DNA of 59,372 bases from Myxococcales bacterium (GCA_025350815.1 JANXXE010000134.1:1-59372), one strand, 5' to 3'. Positions 41,198 through 50,449 are shown, numbered from the stretch's first letter. The notes: generated from the sequence alone by a model not told the origin. Numbers and translations are program-made.

Positions 41198-42334
41198 ATG
41201 CGTCCCTTCACGGATGATCGCCGCGAGGCCTTGCGTGCCCGGGTGCGCGCCTTCGCGGCGGGTCTGCCCCGTCGGGGCAAGGATCCGGGCCGGCCGCGCG
41301 AAATATTGACGGCGCTTGGCGAGTCCGGTCTTCTGCGCCTGTGCGTCCCCGCAGCCTTCGGGGGCGACGCCGCGCGGGTCGAACCCCTGTCGCTGGTGGT
41401 CGCGCGCGAGGAGCTTTCCTTCGCCTCGGGCCTCGCCGATGCACTGTTCGCCGTTCAGGGTCTGGGCAGTCACTGTCTTGTCGTGGCCGGCTCGCCCGAG
41501 CTGTGCGGGCGCTGGCTGCCGGCCGTGGCACGGGGTGAGGCCATCGCGGCCTTTGCCGTGACAGAGGCCGAGGCCGGCTCGGATCTCGGCGCCGTCACCA
41601 CCCTGGCGCGCCGGGATGGCGACGGCTGGATCCTCGACGGCCACAAGATCTTCATTTCCAACGCTGGAATCGCGGATTTTTACCTGGTGCTGGCGCGTAC
41701 GGCGGCCGGGCAGGGACACAAGGGGGGCTTTTCGATCTTCTTCGTGCCCGCCGCCTATGACGGGGTCGAATGCAGCCCACAGGAACTGCTGGCGTCACAC
41801 CCGGTGGGGTCGGTGCGTTTCCGTGAGGTCCAGTTGCCCCCGTCCGCCCTTATCGGGGCCGAGGGCCAGGGGCTTGCTTTGTGTCTGGGCGCCCTGGAAA
41901 TGTTCAGGCCCACCGTCGGTGCGGCGGCCTGTGGTCTGGCCTTGCGGGCCTTTGACGAAGCCCGCCGCCGGGTCACCATCCGGCGGCAGTTCGGGGCGCC
42001 CCTGGCCGCGAACCAGTCCGTGCGCTTCGCATTGGCCGAGATGTCGACCGACCTTCAGGCTGCGCGTCTGCTGGTGTATCGGGCGGCGTGGTGCCAGGAA
42101 TGCGACGACAGCCCACCGCACGCATTGTCCGCGTCGTCGGCAAAACTCTACGCTACCGAGATGGCACAAAGGGTCGTGGATCAGTCGCTGCAGCTTCACG
42201 GGGCGGCGGGTCTGGTTCGCGGCAGCACGACGGAGGCCCTGTACCGTGAGGTGCGGGCCCTGCGCATCTACGAGGGAACCAGCGAAATCCAGAAGCTGGT
42301 CATCGCCCGCGAGCTCTTGCCCGAGCCCTGCTAG
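41198..42334 (+). CDS. Acyl-CoA dehydrogenase family protein
   Basis: This 378-residue flavoenzyme oxidises acyl-CoA thioesters. Visible features: VTEAEAGSDLGAV for FAD/substrate binding, WILDGHKIFISNAG, RRRVTIRRQFGAPLAANQ, and the C-terminal QLHGAAGLVRGS and RIYEGTSEIQK with candidate catalytic Glu359. Substrate unknown. It starts 69 bases after the propeller lipoprotein and is followed 11 bases later by the rhodanese-fold gene. Confidence 0.88.
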   Translation: MRPFTDDRREALRARVRAFAAGLPRRGKDPGRPREILTALGESGLLRLCVPAAFGGDAARVEPLSLVVAREELSFASGLADALFAVQGLGSHCLVVAGSPELCGRWLPAVARGEAIAAFAVTEAEAGSDLGAVTTLARRDGDGWILDGHKIFISNAGIADFYLVLARTAAGQGHKGGFSIFFVPAAYDGVECSPQELLASHPVGSVRFREVQLPPSALIGAEGQGLALCLGALEMFRPTVGAAACGLALRAFDEARRRVTIRRQFGAPLAANQSVRFALAEMSTDLQAARLLVYRAAWCQECDDSPPHALSASSAKLYATEMAQRVVDQSLQLHGAAGLVRGSTTEALYREVRALRIYEGTSEIQKLVIARELLPEPC

Positions 42335-42345
42335 GATTGCCGTCG

Positions 42346-42855
42346 ATGCGCGCTGTGACCGGGCGGGCGTTCGTGTTGCTGGTGGCGGCCTCGGCCGTCG
42401 GTCTGGCGGGCAACGCCTTGCGATCCGATGGCGTGCGCCTGGCCGGCTTTGCCGCGCCCGCCTCATGCGAAGTGGCCACGGCGACTGCGGGTATCGAGGT
42501 GCTGCCACCGACCCAGGCGGCTGCCGCCTGCGGCGATCCAGGTGTCGTGATTGCGGATGCGCGATCGACGGATCGCTTCACCGAGGGCCATGTCGCGAAC
42601 GCCATCCATCTGCCCTGCGTCGCACCCCGCGTGGTCGCCAATCAGGCCCTGTCGCTTCTTGCCGGCAAGCATACGTTGATCGTGTACGGCGACACCACGG
42701 AAGAGGCGCAACCCGTCGCTGAAGAACTGCGCCGGGGCGCCAGCGGCGCGTTGCGCGTGGTGGTCTTGAAGGGGGGCTTCGACGCCTGGAACCGGGCGGG
42801 ATTCGCCTGCTCGTCCGGCCCCTGTGCTGAATGCAAGGGATCCGCGGGCCGATGA
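42346..42855 (+). CDS. Rhodanese-like domain protein lacking the active-site Cys
   Basis: This 169-residue protein has an N-terminal hydrophobic segment (about residues 5-25) followed by a rhodanese domain: VVIADARSTDRFTEGHVANAIHLP, then KHTLIVYGDTTEEAQPVAEEL where the sulfur-carrying Cys of rhodaneses is Gly here, and VLKGGFDAW. Four cysteines sit near the C-terminus (CSSGPCAEC). It is probably a non-catalytic, membrane-tethered or periplasmic binding protein. ATG 42346 is preferred over TTG 42337. Its stop overlaps the downstream ATG. Confidence 0.75.
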   Translation: MRAVTGRAFVLLVAASAVGLAGNALRSDGVRLAGFAAPASCEVATATAGIEVLPPTQAAAACGDPGVVIADARSTDRFTEGHVANAIHLPCVAPRVVANQALSLLAGKHTLIVYGDTTEEAQPVAEELRRGASGALRVVVLKGGFDAWNRAGFACSSGPCAECKGSAGR

Positions 42856-42885
42856 ATCGCACCGTGCCGATGAATCGCACCGTGA
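42850..42885 (+). repeat. 18-base tandem duplication spanning the stop/start overlap
   Basis: Two copies of an 18-base unit (CGATGAATCGCACCGTG plus one variable base) sit head to tail at 42850-42867 and 42868-42885. The unit contains ATGA, so the duplication repeats the start codon of the membrane protein and yields MNRTV twice. The only difference is the last base of each unit. Confidence 0.85.
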
Positions 42886-43310
42886 CAGCGATTGCCTGGA
42901 TCGTCAGGTTGAGCCTGGGCGCCCTGTTCATCGCGGCAGGCGTCTTGAAGCTGCGCGATCCCAACGGGTTTGCCGTCGAGATAGCCAATTACCAGCTTTT
43001 CCCGCCGCTGGCGCCCTATCTGGCGGCGGCGCTGCCCGTGACGGAAATGGTCCTGGGTGCAGTGGTCGTTGCCGCGCCTGGCCCCTGGCGGCGGGCGGGG
43101 GCGTTGGCGATGGCGGCGCTGCTGGGTCTTTTCACAGTGGCGACCGCGATGGCCCTGTTGCGGGGAATCAACATCGACTGTGGCTGCTTCGGTCGCGCCG
43201 GCGGTCCCATCACCGCGGCCACCATCGTGCGCGATCTGATTCTGCTGGGCGCCACGGCGGTCTGTTTTGTGGAACCATCGGGAAGCGCCGCGCGTCCGAT
43301 TGCGCCTTAG
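42852..43310 (+). CDS. MauE/DoxX-type redox-associated membrane protein
   Basis: This roughly 152-residue protein has about four transmembrane helices (about residues 12-35, 52-72, 80-100 and 120-145) and the CGCFG motif (INIDCGCFG) of MauE-type proteins that take part in periplasmic disulfide chemistry. ATG 42852 overlaps the rhodanese stop (ATGA); 42831 and 42870 are other possible starts, the last created by the tandem duplication. Coupling to a rhodanese-fold protein suggests a thiol or sulfur transfer role. The stop overlaps the convergent flavoprotein gene by four bases. Confidence 0.75.
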   Translation: MNRTVPMNRTVTAIAWIVRLSLGALFIAAGVLKLRDPNGFAVEIANYQLFPPLAPYLAAALPVTEMVLGAVVVAAPGPWRRAGALAMAALLGLFTVATAMALLRGINIDCGCFGRAGGPITAATIVRDLILLGATAVCFVEPSGSAARPIAP

Positions 43311-44530
43311 AAGGCGCGGCTGCCCAGGGCGAAACGCGCGGAGGCCAGCTGGACGATCTCGGCGCCGATGGCCAGTGACGCCGTCGCGGCGGGCGATGGG
43401 GCGTTGAGGACGTGCAGCGCGCGCGGCCGTTCATCGATCAGAAAATCGTCGACCAGGGCACCGCTTCGGGTCAGGGCCTGCGCCCGCACGCCGGCACCGG
43501 CGGGCTTGACATCGGCGGCACGAATGTCCGGAACCAGCTTCGACAGGGCGCTGACGAAGGCTTTCTTTGAATACGAGCGCACCACTTCGTGAAGACCGGT
43601 GCGCCAATACTTGGCCGCCATCTTCCAGAAGCCGGGGTACGTCAGGACCTCGAACGCGTCGCGCACGTTCACCTGCATCTTGCGGTAGCCCTCGCGCTTG
43701 AGGGCGAGTACGGCATTCGGCCCAGCCTCGACGCCGCCGTGGATCATGCGCGTGAAGTGCACGCCTAAAAAGGGAAAGCGCGCGTCGGGCACGGGATATA
43801 TCAACCCGCGCACCAGATCGCAGCGGTCAGGGACCAGTTCGTAGTACTCGCCCCGAAACGGAATGATTTTCGCCTCGGGGTGGCTGCCCTCACGGCGCGC
43901 GACGCGATCCGAATGAAGGCCCGCGCAGCTGATCATGTAGCGCGCCTCGATGGGGCCCTTGCTGGTGCCCAGAACCAGTCCGTCGGCGTCCGCGCGCACC
44001 TTCGTCAGGCGCGTGCCGGGCCGGACATCGGCCCCGGCGGCAGTGACAAGGTCGGCCAGTTTGCGGGCGACCTGGGCGTAATCGATGATTCCCACCTCGG
44101 GCAGGTGCAGCGCGCGGATGCCCGCGGCGTGCGGTTCGACCTCGCGCAGGCGCTCGCCTCCGATCACGGACAGGCTGGGAACACCGTTCGCGACGCCCCT
44201 GCGGTGCAGTTCTTCCAGCGCCGGCAACTCGCCTTCTTGCACGGCAACCACCACCTTGCCGCACAGATTGAAAGGAATATCCGTGTCGCGGCAGAACCGC
44301 TTCATCAGTTCAGAGCCAGTCGTACACAGGCGCGCCTTCGCTGACCCGGGTTTGTAGTACAGGCCCGAATGGATGACGCCGCTGTTGTGCCCGGTCTGGT
44401 GGGCACCGACCTGATTTTCCTTTTCGAGCAGGACCAGGCGGCAGTCCGGATAGGTCCGTGTCAGCTGGTAGGCGGTCGCAAGACCGACGATGCCGCCACC
44501 GACGATGGCGACGTCGAAGCGATCGCTCAC
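43307..44530 (-). CDS. lhgO: FAD-dependent L-2-hydroxyglutarate-oxidase-like protein
   Basis: This 407-residue flavoprotein begins at a GTG overlapping the upstream epimerase stop (GTGA). The FAD motif is VAIVGGGIVGLATAYQL, with HQTGHNSGVIHSGLYYKPGSAKA typical of LhgO. The central region contains EVGIIDYAQVARK and a substrate-binding IHGGVEAGPNA stretch. LhgO oxidises L-2-hydroxyglutarate to 2-oxoglutarate with electron transfer to quinone or oxygen. Its place in a glycan locus is unusual, so another 2-hydroxyacid substrate is possible. Confidence 0.78.
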   Translation of the reverse strand: MSDRFDVAIVGGGIVGLATAYQLTRTYPDCRLVLLEKENQVGAHQTGHNSGVIHSGLYYKPGSAKARLCTTGSELMKRFCRDTDIPFNLCGKVVVAVQEGELPALEELHRRGVANGVPSLSVIGGERLREVEPHAAGIRALHLPEVGIIDYAQVARKLADLVTAAGADVRPGTRLTKVRADADGLVLGTSKGPIEARYMISCAGLHSDRVARREGSHPEAKIIPFRGEYYELVPDRCDLVRGLIYPVPDARFPFLGVHFTRMIHGGVEAGPNAVLALKREGYRKMQVNVRDAFEVLTYPGFWKMAAKYWRTGLHEVVRSYSKKAFVSALSKLVPDIRAADVKPAGAGVRAQALTRSGALVDDFLIDERPRALHVLNAPSPAATASLAIGAEIVQLASARFALGSRAF

Positions 44531-45558
44531 GGATTCGTGGCCAGCTGGAAGTATGCGGGTACCTGATGTTCGGTCAGCTTGCGCTTCAGTGTCTTGAGAC
44601 GAATGAACCGGTCGCCCGTCAGGCAGTCGTTGGGCAGCTTGTAACGGTAAAAGTGATCGTGCAGCTCGCGCGCGCCGGCCGCCAGATCGTAGGACAGCTT
44701 GAAGTCCGGAAAGGCCTTGTTGAGCTTGGCGAAGTCGACCTTGTAGTCGCGCGGATCGGCGGTGGCGCCGTCGGCGAAGCTGAGATTGCAATCGGGCATC
44801 AGGTGCTTGACGGCCTCGGCGACCTGCCGCACCTGGTAGGTCTCGGAAACTGACCCGACGTTGAAGGCCTGATTGTGGATGGCGTCCCGCGGGGCGTTCA
44901 AGAAGTAGACGAAGGCGCGCGCGATGTCGCGGCAGTGGATCAGCGGTCGCCACGGCGTCCCATCGGTCATGATCTTGATGACGCCGGTCGAATACGCCGA
45001 GCCGATCAGGTTGTTGAGTACCAGATCCAGGCGCAGACGCGGCGAGCTGCCGTAGGCCGTGGCGTTGCGCAGGAAGACCGGCGTGAAGTTCGCGTCCGCC
45101 ATCTGACCCAAGGTCTCTTCCGACTTCACCTTGGTCTCGGCGTAGGCGGACAATGGCGCCAGCTTGCCCGATTCGGGGATGGGCTTGTCGTCCGATTTCC
45201 CGTACACGCTGCACGAACTGGATAGCAAGAAGCGCGGCACCCCGGCGCGCTTGGCGCAGTCGGCGACGTGAATCGTGCCCTCGTAGTTCACCTTCCAGGT
45301 CAGTTGCGGATTCAGGATCCCCATCGCGTCGTTCGAGATGGCGGCCAGGTGCATGACGGCGTCGTAGCCGCGCAGATCGTTTGGTGTCAGGTCGAACAGA
45401 TCCATCACGCGGCTGTCGCTGGCGGCCGCGTGCGGGTAGATGACGCTGTCCTCGAACAGATTCAGATCCACCCCGGTGACGAAGTGCCCGTCCTTGAGCA
45501 GAAGTTCGACCAGGTGGGGGCCGATGTAGCCAAGGTGACCGGTCACGAGAACGCGCAT
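44527..45558 (-). CDS. Extended SDR NDP-sugar epimerase/dehydratase
   Basis: This 343-residue Rossmann enzyme has the cofactor motif VTGHLGYIGPHLVE (TGxxGxxG-like), the catalytic region FLLSSSCSVYGKS with Ser, and YAETKVKSE containing Tyr-x3-Lys. It belongs to the family that acts on CDP- or dTDP-hexoses (4,6-dehydratase or epimerase). Adjacent sugar genes (rfbC-like, C-methyltransferase) point to an unusual deoxysugar. Which step it catalyses cannot be decided from motifs; it is a candidate for the missing CDP-glucose 4,6-dehydratase. Confidence 0.85.
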   Translation of the reverse strand: MRVLVTGHLGYIGPHLVELLLKDGHFVTGVDLNLFEDSVIYPHAAASDSRVMDLFDLTPNDLRGYDAVMHLAAISNDAMGILNPQLTWKVNYEGTIHVADCAKRAGVPRFLLSSSCSVYGKSDDKPIPESGKLAPLSAYAETKVKSEETLGQMADANFTPVFLRNATAYGSSPRLRLDLVLNNLIGSAYSTGVIKIMTDGTPWRPLIHCRDIARAFVYFLNAPRDAIHNQAFNVGSVSETYQVRQVAEAVKHLMPDCNLSFADGATADPRDYKVDFAKLNKAFPDFKLSYDLAAGARELHDHFYRYKLPNDCLTGDRFIRLKTLKRKLTEHQVPAYFQLATNP

Positions 45559-45568
45559 GGATTTCCCT

Positions 45569-46807
45569 TTATTCGACGATGCGCGGCACGGGAATCGGGA
45601 TGATGAATTTCCCGCCCCGGTCGCGATAGGTTTGCTGCTGGCGGATGATTTCGTCGGCGAAGTTCCACGCGATGATCAACACGTAGTCGGGCTGGTCCTC
45701 CAGCAGCTTGCCCACGGGATGAACCGGCAGGTGCATCCCCGGCGTCAGCTTGCCTTGCTTGAGCGGGCTTTTGTCGACGGTGTAGTCGACCAGATTCGTC
45801 CCGATCTTGCAGAAGTTAAGCTGGGTGTTGCCCTTGGCGGGCGCGCCGTAGCCGACGATGCGCTTGCCCTCTTTCTTCAGACGCGTGACCAATCCGACGA
45901 TCGCGTCCCGGGTTCGGGCGACGTCCGCGGCAAACCGCCGCTGAAACGCGATGTCGTTGAGGCCCATCGCCTTTTCGTCGTCGAGCGCCTGGCGCAGTCG
46001 TTCAGTCTGGGCCACGCCGCTGGACGCCTTCTTGGCGTGCACCCGGATCGTGCCGCCGTGGATGGGGACGCGTTCGACGTCGTAGACGGTCAGGCCCACG
46101 CGGGCGAACGCCTTCACCAGCACCGCGGCCGAGAAGTACGACAGATGCTCGTGGTAGACGGTGTCGTATTCCTTGTGCTCGATGAAATCGCGCAGGTAGG
46201 GCACCTCGATGGATACGCCGCCTTGCGGTTTCAGCAGCAGGGCGACGCCGCCCAGAAAATCTTTCAGGTCGTTCACGTGCGCCAGCACGTTGTTGCCGCA
46301 GATGACGTCGGCCAGGCCGTACTGCGTCTGCACCTTCTTGGCGGTTTCCAGGCCGAAGAATTCGTTGACCACCTCGAAGCCATCTTTGCGGGCCATGGCG
46401 GCGATGTTGGTGGCGGGTTCGATGCCGATGCCGCGCACGCCGAGGTCACGAAACTTCTTCAGCAGCAGGCCGTCATTGCTGGCGACTTCGATGACCAGCG
46501 ACGACGGCCCCAGCGCATAGCGTTCCTTCAGTGACGCCGCCAATCCCGCGAAATGCTTCTGCAGGGCATCCGACGTCGTCGACACATAGATGTAGTCGCG
46601 AAACAGGATCTGGGGCGACACGATGTGGATTAGTTGCAGCAAACCGCAGTCGGCGCAGGAATACACGTCCAGTGGGAAGGTCAGTTCGGGTTTGTCGGCG
46701 GCGCCCGGGTCGACAAAGCTGTTGGCCAGCGGCTGCATCCCCAGCTCAAGAATTCGTTCCAGGTTGCGGCCTTCGCAGACGCGACAGGCGGTGTTGGTCG
46801 TCAGCAC
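45569..46807 (-). CDS. NDP-sugar C-methyltransferase
   Basis: This SAM-dependent methyltransferase has an N-terminal zinc-like motif (CRVCEGRN, then CADCGLLQL), a SAM motif [16 protein letters not shown], and the C-terminal domain characteristic of NDP-hexose C-3 methyltransferases, including [14 protein letters not shown] and the conserved [14 protein letters not shown]. It likely adds a methyl branch to a keto-deoxyhexose. I chose GTG 46807 with AAGG upstream; TTG 46843 is an alternative that would overlap rfbC-like. Confidence 0.85.
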   Translation of the reverse strand: MLTTNTACRVCEGRNLERILELGMQPLANSFVDPGAADKPELTFPLDVYSCADCGLLQLIHIVSPQILFRDYIYVSTTSDALQKHFAGLAASLKERYALGPSSLVIEVASNDGLLLKKFRDLGVRGIGIEPATNIAAMARKDGFEVVNEFFGLETAKKVQTQYGLADVICGNNVLAHVNDLKDFLGGVALLLKPQGGVSIEVPYLRDFIEHKEYDTVYHEHLSYFSAAVLVKAFARVGLTVYDVERVPIHGGTIRVHAKKASSGVAQTERLRQALDDEKAMGLNDIAFQRRFAADVARTRDAIVGLVTRLKKEGKRIVGYGAPAKGNTQLNFCKIGTNLVDYTVDKSPLKQGKLTPGMHLPVHPVGKLLEDQPDYVLIIAWNFADEIIRQQQTYRDRGGKFIIPIPVPRIVE

Positions 46808-46823
46808 GTTTTTTGAAACCTTA

Positions 46824-47363
46824 TCATGGGCTTTGTGGGTCAAACGACGGATAGCTAGAATCCCTGTCGGAGATCACGGACGGCTGCACGGGCCACGCGA
46901 TGCCGAACGCCGGATCGTTCCAGCGCACGCCGCGGGCCAGGTCAGGCCGGTGGTCGGCCGAGATGTGGTACAGCACGTCTGTGTCGTCGGCCAGGGTGAC
47001 GTACCCGTGGGCGACGCCTTCGGGGATGTACATCATGACCCCGTTTTCCTGCGACAGCTCGGCGCCGAACCAGCGCAGGTGCGTGGGCGAGGCCGGGCGC
47101 AGATCCAGGATGACGTCGAACAGCCGTCCCCGTGTGCAGGCGACCAGCTTGTTTTCAAGTCCAGGGGCGCCCTGCACGTGCATGCCGCGCAGGGTTCCGC
47201 GCTTCTTGTTGTGTGACACGCTGACCTGCCGAAGGCCGGCGTCGAGGCCATGCGCGTCCAGCTCCTCGTGACACCAGACCCTGGCGAAGAATCCCCGCTC
47301 GTCTGCGTGCCGTTCCTGGGTCAGCACATATGCCCCCGGAATGCTGGTCTCGGCGAACCTCAA
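46824..47363 (-). CDS. rfbC: RfbC-like dTDP-4-dehydrorhamnose 3,5-epimerase
   Basis: This 179-residue cupin-fold enzyme carries the family [17 protein letters not shown] start, the base His in [10 protein letters not shown], and a C-terminal Tyr in [10 protein letters not shown]. Beta-rich sequence [16 protein letters not shown] is typical. The donor may be dTDP- or CDP-hexose given the RfbF nearby. It is divergent from the Wzt gene at 47470, with a 106-base promoter region. Confidence 0.88.
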   Translation of the reverse strand: MRFAETSIPGAYVLTQERHADERGFFARVWCHEELDAHGLDAGLRQVSVSHNKKRGTLRGMHVQGAPGLENKLVACTRGRLFDVILDLRPASPTHLRWFGAELSQENGVMMYIPEGVAHGYVTLADDTDVLYHISADHRPDLARGVRWNDPAFGIAWPVQPSVISDRDSSYPSFDPQSP

Positions 47364-47426
47364 GGTGGGCGGTTTTTAGCATGGAAAACGCCAAATCTCG
47401 ACGGGACTCGTGATCGGCGCGCGACC

Positions 47427-47455
47427 TTGTCAAAGGCGGTCCCCTGTTCTACCGT
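47427..47455 (+). promoter_or_regulatory. Candidate promoter for wzt unit
   Basis: TTGTCA at 47427 and TACCGT at 47450 are separated by 17 bases in the divergent gap between rfbC-like and the Wzt gene. The -10 is a weak match to TATAAT, so this is only a candidate sigma70-type promoter. Confidence 0.3.
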
Positions 47456-47469
47456 CGAGCCGCTCGCGC

Positions 47470-48768
47470 ATGACCAACGCCGCCATTCAAGTCGAGGGCA
47501 TCGGCAAACTGTTCCACATCGGTGGGCCGCAGGAGGCCTATCGAACGCTGCGCGACACCATCACCGACGCCGTCCGCGCGCCCTTTCGTCGCCTGTCGAA
47601 CATGGGCCGGCCCGGCAAGAAGAAGGTGGATTCGACAATCTGGGCGTTGGAGGACATTTCCTTCAATATCGAGCGCGGCGAGGTGGTCGGCGTCATCGGG
47701 CGCAACGGCGCCGGCAAGAGCACCTTGCTAAAGATCTTGTCCCGCATCGTCGAGCCGACGCGCGGGCGGGCGCGGATCGAAGGGCGCGTGGGCAGCCTCC
47801 TTGAGGTGGGCACCGGCTTTCATCCCGAGCTCACCGGCCACGAAAACATCTTCTTGAACGGCGCCATCCTGGGCATGCACCGGGCCGAGATCGTACGCAA
47901 GCTGGACGAGATCGTCGCCTTCGCCGAGGTCGAAAAGTTCGTACACACGCCCGTGAAGCACTACTCGAGCGGCATGTACCTGCGCCTGGCCTTTGCCGTG
48001 GCCGCGCACCTCGAACCCGAGGTCTTGCTGGTCGACGAGGTCCTGGCGGTGGGCGACGCGCGCTTTCAAAAGAAGTGTCTGGACCGCATGCGCGCCGTCG
48101 GCAGCGAGGGGCGCACGGTCCTGTTCGTGTCGCACAACATGCCGGCCATCACGCACCTGTGCCCACGCACCATCCTTTTGGACCAGGGCAAGGTCTTGCA
48201 GGACGGCCCGTCGTACAGCGTGGTTAGCACCTACCTGAACACGGGCCTGGGCACGACGGCCTCGCGTCAGTGGGATGACGTTGCCCGCCGCCCCGGCAAC
48301 GAAGTCGTCAAGCTGCACGGTGTGCGGGTCTTGGGTGCCGACGGCGAGCCGTCGTCGACCATCGACATTCGCAAGGAGTTCGCGATCGAGATGGTCTACG
48401 AGATCCACACGCCCGGCGTCGTCATCACGCCTCACTACAAATTCTTCAATGACGAGGGCACGTGCCTGTTCACGTCCTTCGATTTCGCCTCCGACTGGTC
48501 CAGTCGACCCCGGGAGCGGGGCTTGTACCGCAGTGCCGTCGCGGTTCCCGGCAATCTTCTTGCCGAGGGCAACGTGATCGTGTCGCTGGCGCTGGCCACG
48601 ACCAAGCCATTGCGCATTCACGTCGACGAGAAGGATGTGGTCGCCTTCCAGGTGGTGGACACCCTGGCGGGGGATACCGCCCGGGGCGAGCACGCCGGTC
48701 GCATGCCCGGGGTGGTGCGACCCCTGTTGCCATGGAATACATCGTTCACGCCGGCCCGAGCCGATTGA
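47470..48768 (+). CDS. wzt: Polysaccharide ABC transporter ATP-binding protein (Wzt-like)
   Basis: This 432-residue ATPase has Walker A GRNGAGKST, signature HYSSGMYLRLAF, Walker B VLLVDEVLAVGD, and the H-loop HNMPAITHL. The extra C-terminal domain (about residues 275-410) is the Wzt carbohydrate-binding part that recognises the completed glycan. It should pair with the permease at 53843, which lies about 5 kb away and on the opposite strand. Plus-strand direction differs from most of the locus. Confidence 0.9.
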   Translation: MTNAAIQVEGIGKLFHIGGPQEAYRTLRDTITDAVRAPFRRLSNMGRPGKKKVDSTIWALEDISFNIERGEVVGVIGRNGAGKSTLLKILSRIVEPTRGRARIEGRVGSLLEVGTGFHPELTGHENIFLNGAILGMHRAEIVRKLDEIVAFAEVEKFVHTPVKHYSSGMYLRLAFAVAAHLEPEVLLVDEVLAVGDARFQKKCLDRMRAVGSEGRTVLFVSHNMPAITHLCPRTILLDQGKVLQDGPSYSVVSTYLNTGLGTTASRQWDDVARRPGNEVVKLHGVRVLGADGEPSSTIDIRKEFAIEMVYEIHTPGVVITPHYKFFNDEGTCLFTSFDFASDWSSRPRERGLYRSAVAVPGNLLAEGNVIVSLALATTKPLRIHVDEKDVVAFQVVDTLAGDTARGEHAGRMPGVVRPLLPWNTSFTPARAD

Positions 48769-48801
48769 CAGGGCCGTGACCTGGATGGATACCTGGGAGA
48801 A

Positions 48802-49641
48802 ATGAACTTGGCCGCCAAGGACAGCAACGGTAGCTCGACTTCGGGACGCTCGCCCGCCGCGATGATTGCGCGGGCCGATCGGGTGGCACGCAAACTGTTG
48901 TCGCCCGAACTTCGGGATCGCTTTCGCAAGTTGTGGTCGGGCCGCTACGAGCTGTTGCGCGGGCCTGTCACGTACAACCGGGATGGCCTGGCCACGCGGC
49001 ACAACGCGGATTTCATCGACGATCCGCGCTTCGCCCGGGCCTACCGCGCCGGCAAAAGCACCGGCTCGTGGTACGGCTCGGACTTGCAGTGGCGGGCCCA
49101 CGTCCTGTGCTGGGCGGCCGACCGGGGCAGTCGCCTCGAAGGTGACTTTGTCGAATGTGGTGTCGACCGCGGGGGCTTCGCGCTGACCGTGACCGACTAC
49201 GTCGGCCTCAAGGATCTGCCCAAGCGTTTCTATTTGCTGGATACCTTCGCGGGCCTGTCGGAAAAGCACCTCACCGACGAAGAGCGCAGTCACGGCCTGC
49301 GCGCCGGCACCTACGATGACTGCTACGAGCACGTCAAGAAGGTCTTCGCCGGCTACCCGAACATCACCATCATCCGCGGCACAGTTCCCGAGACCCTGTC
49401 GCAGGTACCGACGCAGAAGGTGGCCTACCTGTCCATCGACATGAACTCGCGCGAGCCCGAGATCGCTGCGGCCGAATACTTTTGGCCGAAGCTGGTGACC
49501 GGGGCGGCGATGGTGCTGGATGACTTCGGATTCACCCCGCGGCACATCGTGCAGAAGCGCGCCTTCGACGAATTCGCCGCGCAGAAGGGCGTGCCCCTTT
49601 TGACGCTTCCCACCGGACAGGGTCTGATCATCAAGCCTTGA
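48802..49641 (+). CDS. TylF/MycF-type sugar O-methyltransferase
   Basis: This 279-residue protein resembles macrocin O-methyltransferase-like enzymes: GDFVECGVDRGGFALTVTD (SAM motif I), FYLLDTFAGLSE, VAYLSIDMNS, AMVLDDFGF for metal-binding Asps, and a C-terminal GVPLLTLPTGQGL. It likely methylates a sugar hydroxyl in the glycan. It follows Wzt by 33 bases and overlaps the next SDR start by four bases. Confidence 0.82.
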   Translation: MNLAAKDSNGSSTSGRSPAAMIARADRVARKLLSPELRDRFRKLWSGRYELLRGPVTYNRDGLATRHNADFIDDPRFARAYRAGKSTGSWYGSDLQWRAHVLCWAADRGSRLEGDFVECGVDRGGFALTVTDYVGLKDLPKRFYLLDTFAGLSEKHLTDEERSHGLRAGTYDDCYEHVKKVFAGYPNITIIRGTVPETLSQVPTQKVAYLSIDMNSREPEIAAAEYFWPKLVTGAAMVLDDFGFTPRHIVQKRAFDEFAAQKGVPLLTLPTGQGLIIKP

Positions 49642-50441
49642 TCACGATTTTGGGTTCGCGGGGGTTCGTCGGGGCGGCGCTGGCCGAGCGAGCGCGGGCA
49701 GACGGCCTGCCGGTGCACTGTCCCGGGCGCGATGAAGATCTGACGGGGCGGGATCTGGGCACGGTCATCTACACCATCGGGCTGACCGCCGACTTTCGCA
49801 CCCGCCTGCTCGACACCGTCGAGGCGCACGTGTCGTACCTGGAGCGCTTGGTTCGTCACAGCCGCTGCGACAGCATCGTCTACCTGTCGTCGGCACGCAT
49901 CTATGGCCGTGGCGACGGCGGCACCTCCGAGATCTCCGATATCAAGGTTCAGCCGGCGAACCCGGACCACCTGTACAACATCTCGAAGCTCATGGGCGAA
50001 TCGCTGATCTTGTCGGCTGCGGCCCGCCCGCGGGTGGTCCGGCTGGGCAACGTGTACGGCGCGGATCTGCGCTCGGCCAATTTCCTGACCGACGTGATTG
50101 GCAGCGCACTGCGCACCGGGCGGGTCGCTTTGCGCACGTCGTGGGATTCCGAGAAGGACTACATCAGCATCGACGATGTCACGGATCTCATCTTCCGCAT
50201 CGCTCGGGACGGCCGGGAGACCATCTACAATCTGGCCTCAGGTCTCAATGTGACGAATCGTGAGATCGGCGACTTGTTGGCGAAGCACCTCGGCTGCGAA
50301 GTGGTCGTCGAACCTGGCTCGCCGTCCATCCGCTACGCGCCGCTGGACGCACGGCGAATCACGGCCGAATTTGGATTTTCTGCCCGCAGGCTGGCCGACG
50401 AATTTCCCGGTCTGCTGCGCGCCTACCGCGCGAACCTGTAA
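49638..50441 (+). CDS. NAD-dependent epimerase/dehydratase, extended SDR
   Basis: This 267-residue protein begins at a TTG overlapping the upstream stop (TTGA). It has a GSRGFVGAALAE cofactor motif, SSARIYG with catalytic Ser, and YNISKLMGES with Tyr-x3-Lys. A NYV-like binding segment LGNVYGADLRS follows. It probably works on an NDP-sugar of the glycan. Exact step unknown; the short N-terminus lacks the extended part of RfbG-type enzymes. Confidence 0.8.
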   Translation: MITILGSRGFVGAALAERARADGLPVHCPGRDEDLTGRDLGTVIYTIGLTADFRTRLLDTVEAHVSYLERLVRHSRCDSIVYLSSARIYGRGDGGTSEISDIKVQPANPDHLYNISKLMGESLILSAAARPRVVRLGNVYGADLRSANFLTDVIGSALRTGRVALRTSWDSEKDYISIDDVTDLIFRIARDGRETIYNLASGLNVTNREIGDLLAKHLGCEVVVEPGSPSIRYAPLDARRITAEFGFSARRLADEFPGLLRAYRANL

Positions 50442-50449
50442 CGGTCGAT

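Noticed and set aside
40043-41719. 558-residue minus-strand ORF over the propeller lipoprotein and acyl-CoA dehydrogenase
   Set aside because: Antisense shadow; the plus strand has a signal peptide, ribosome site and enzyme motifs.
47728-49545. 605-residue minus-strand ORF opposite wzt and the TylF-type gene
   Set aside because: Antisense shadow of motif-bearing plus-strand genes; composition is implausible.
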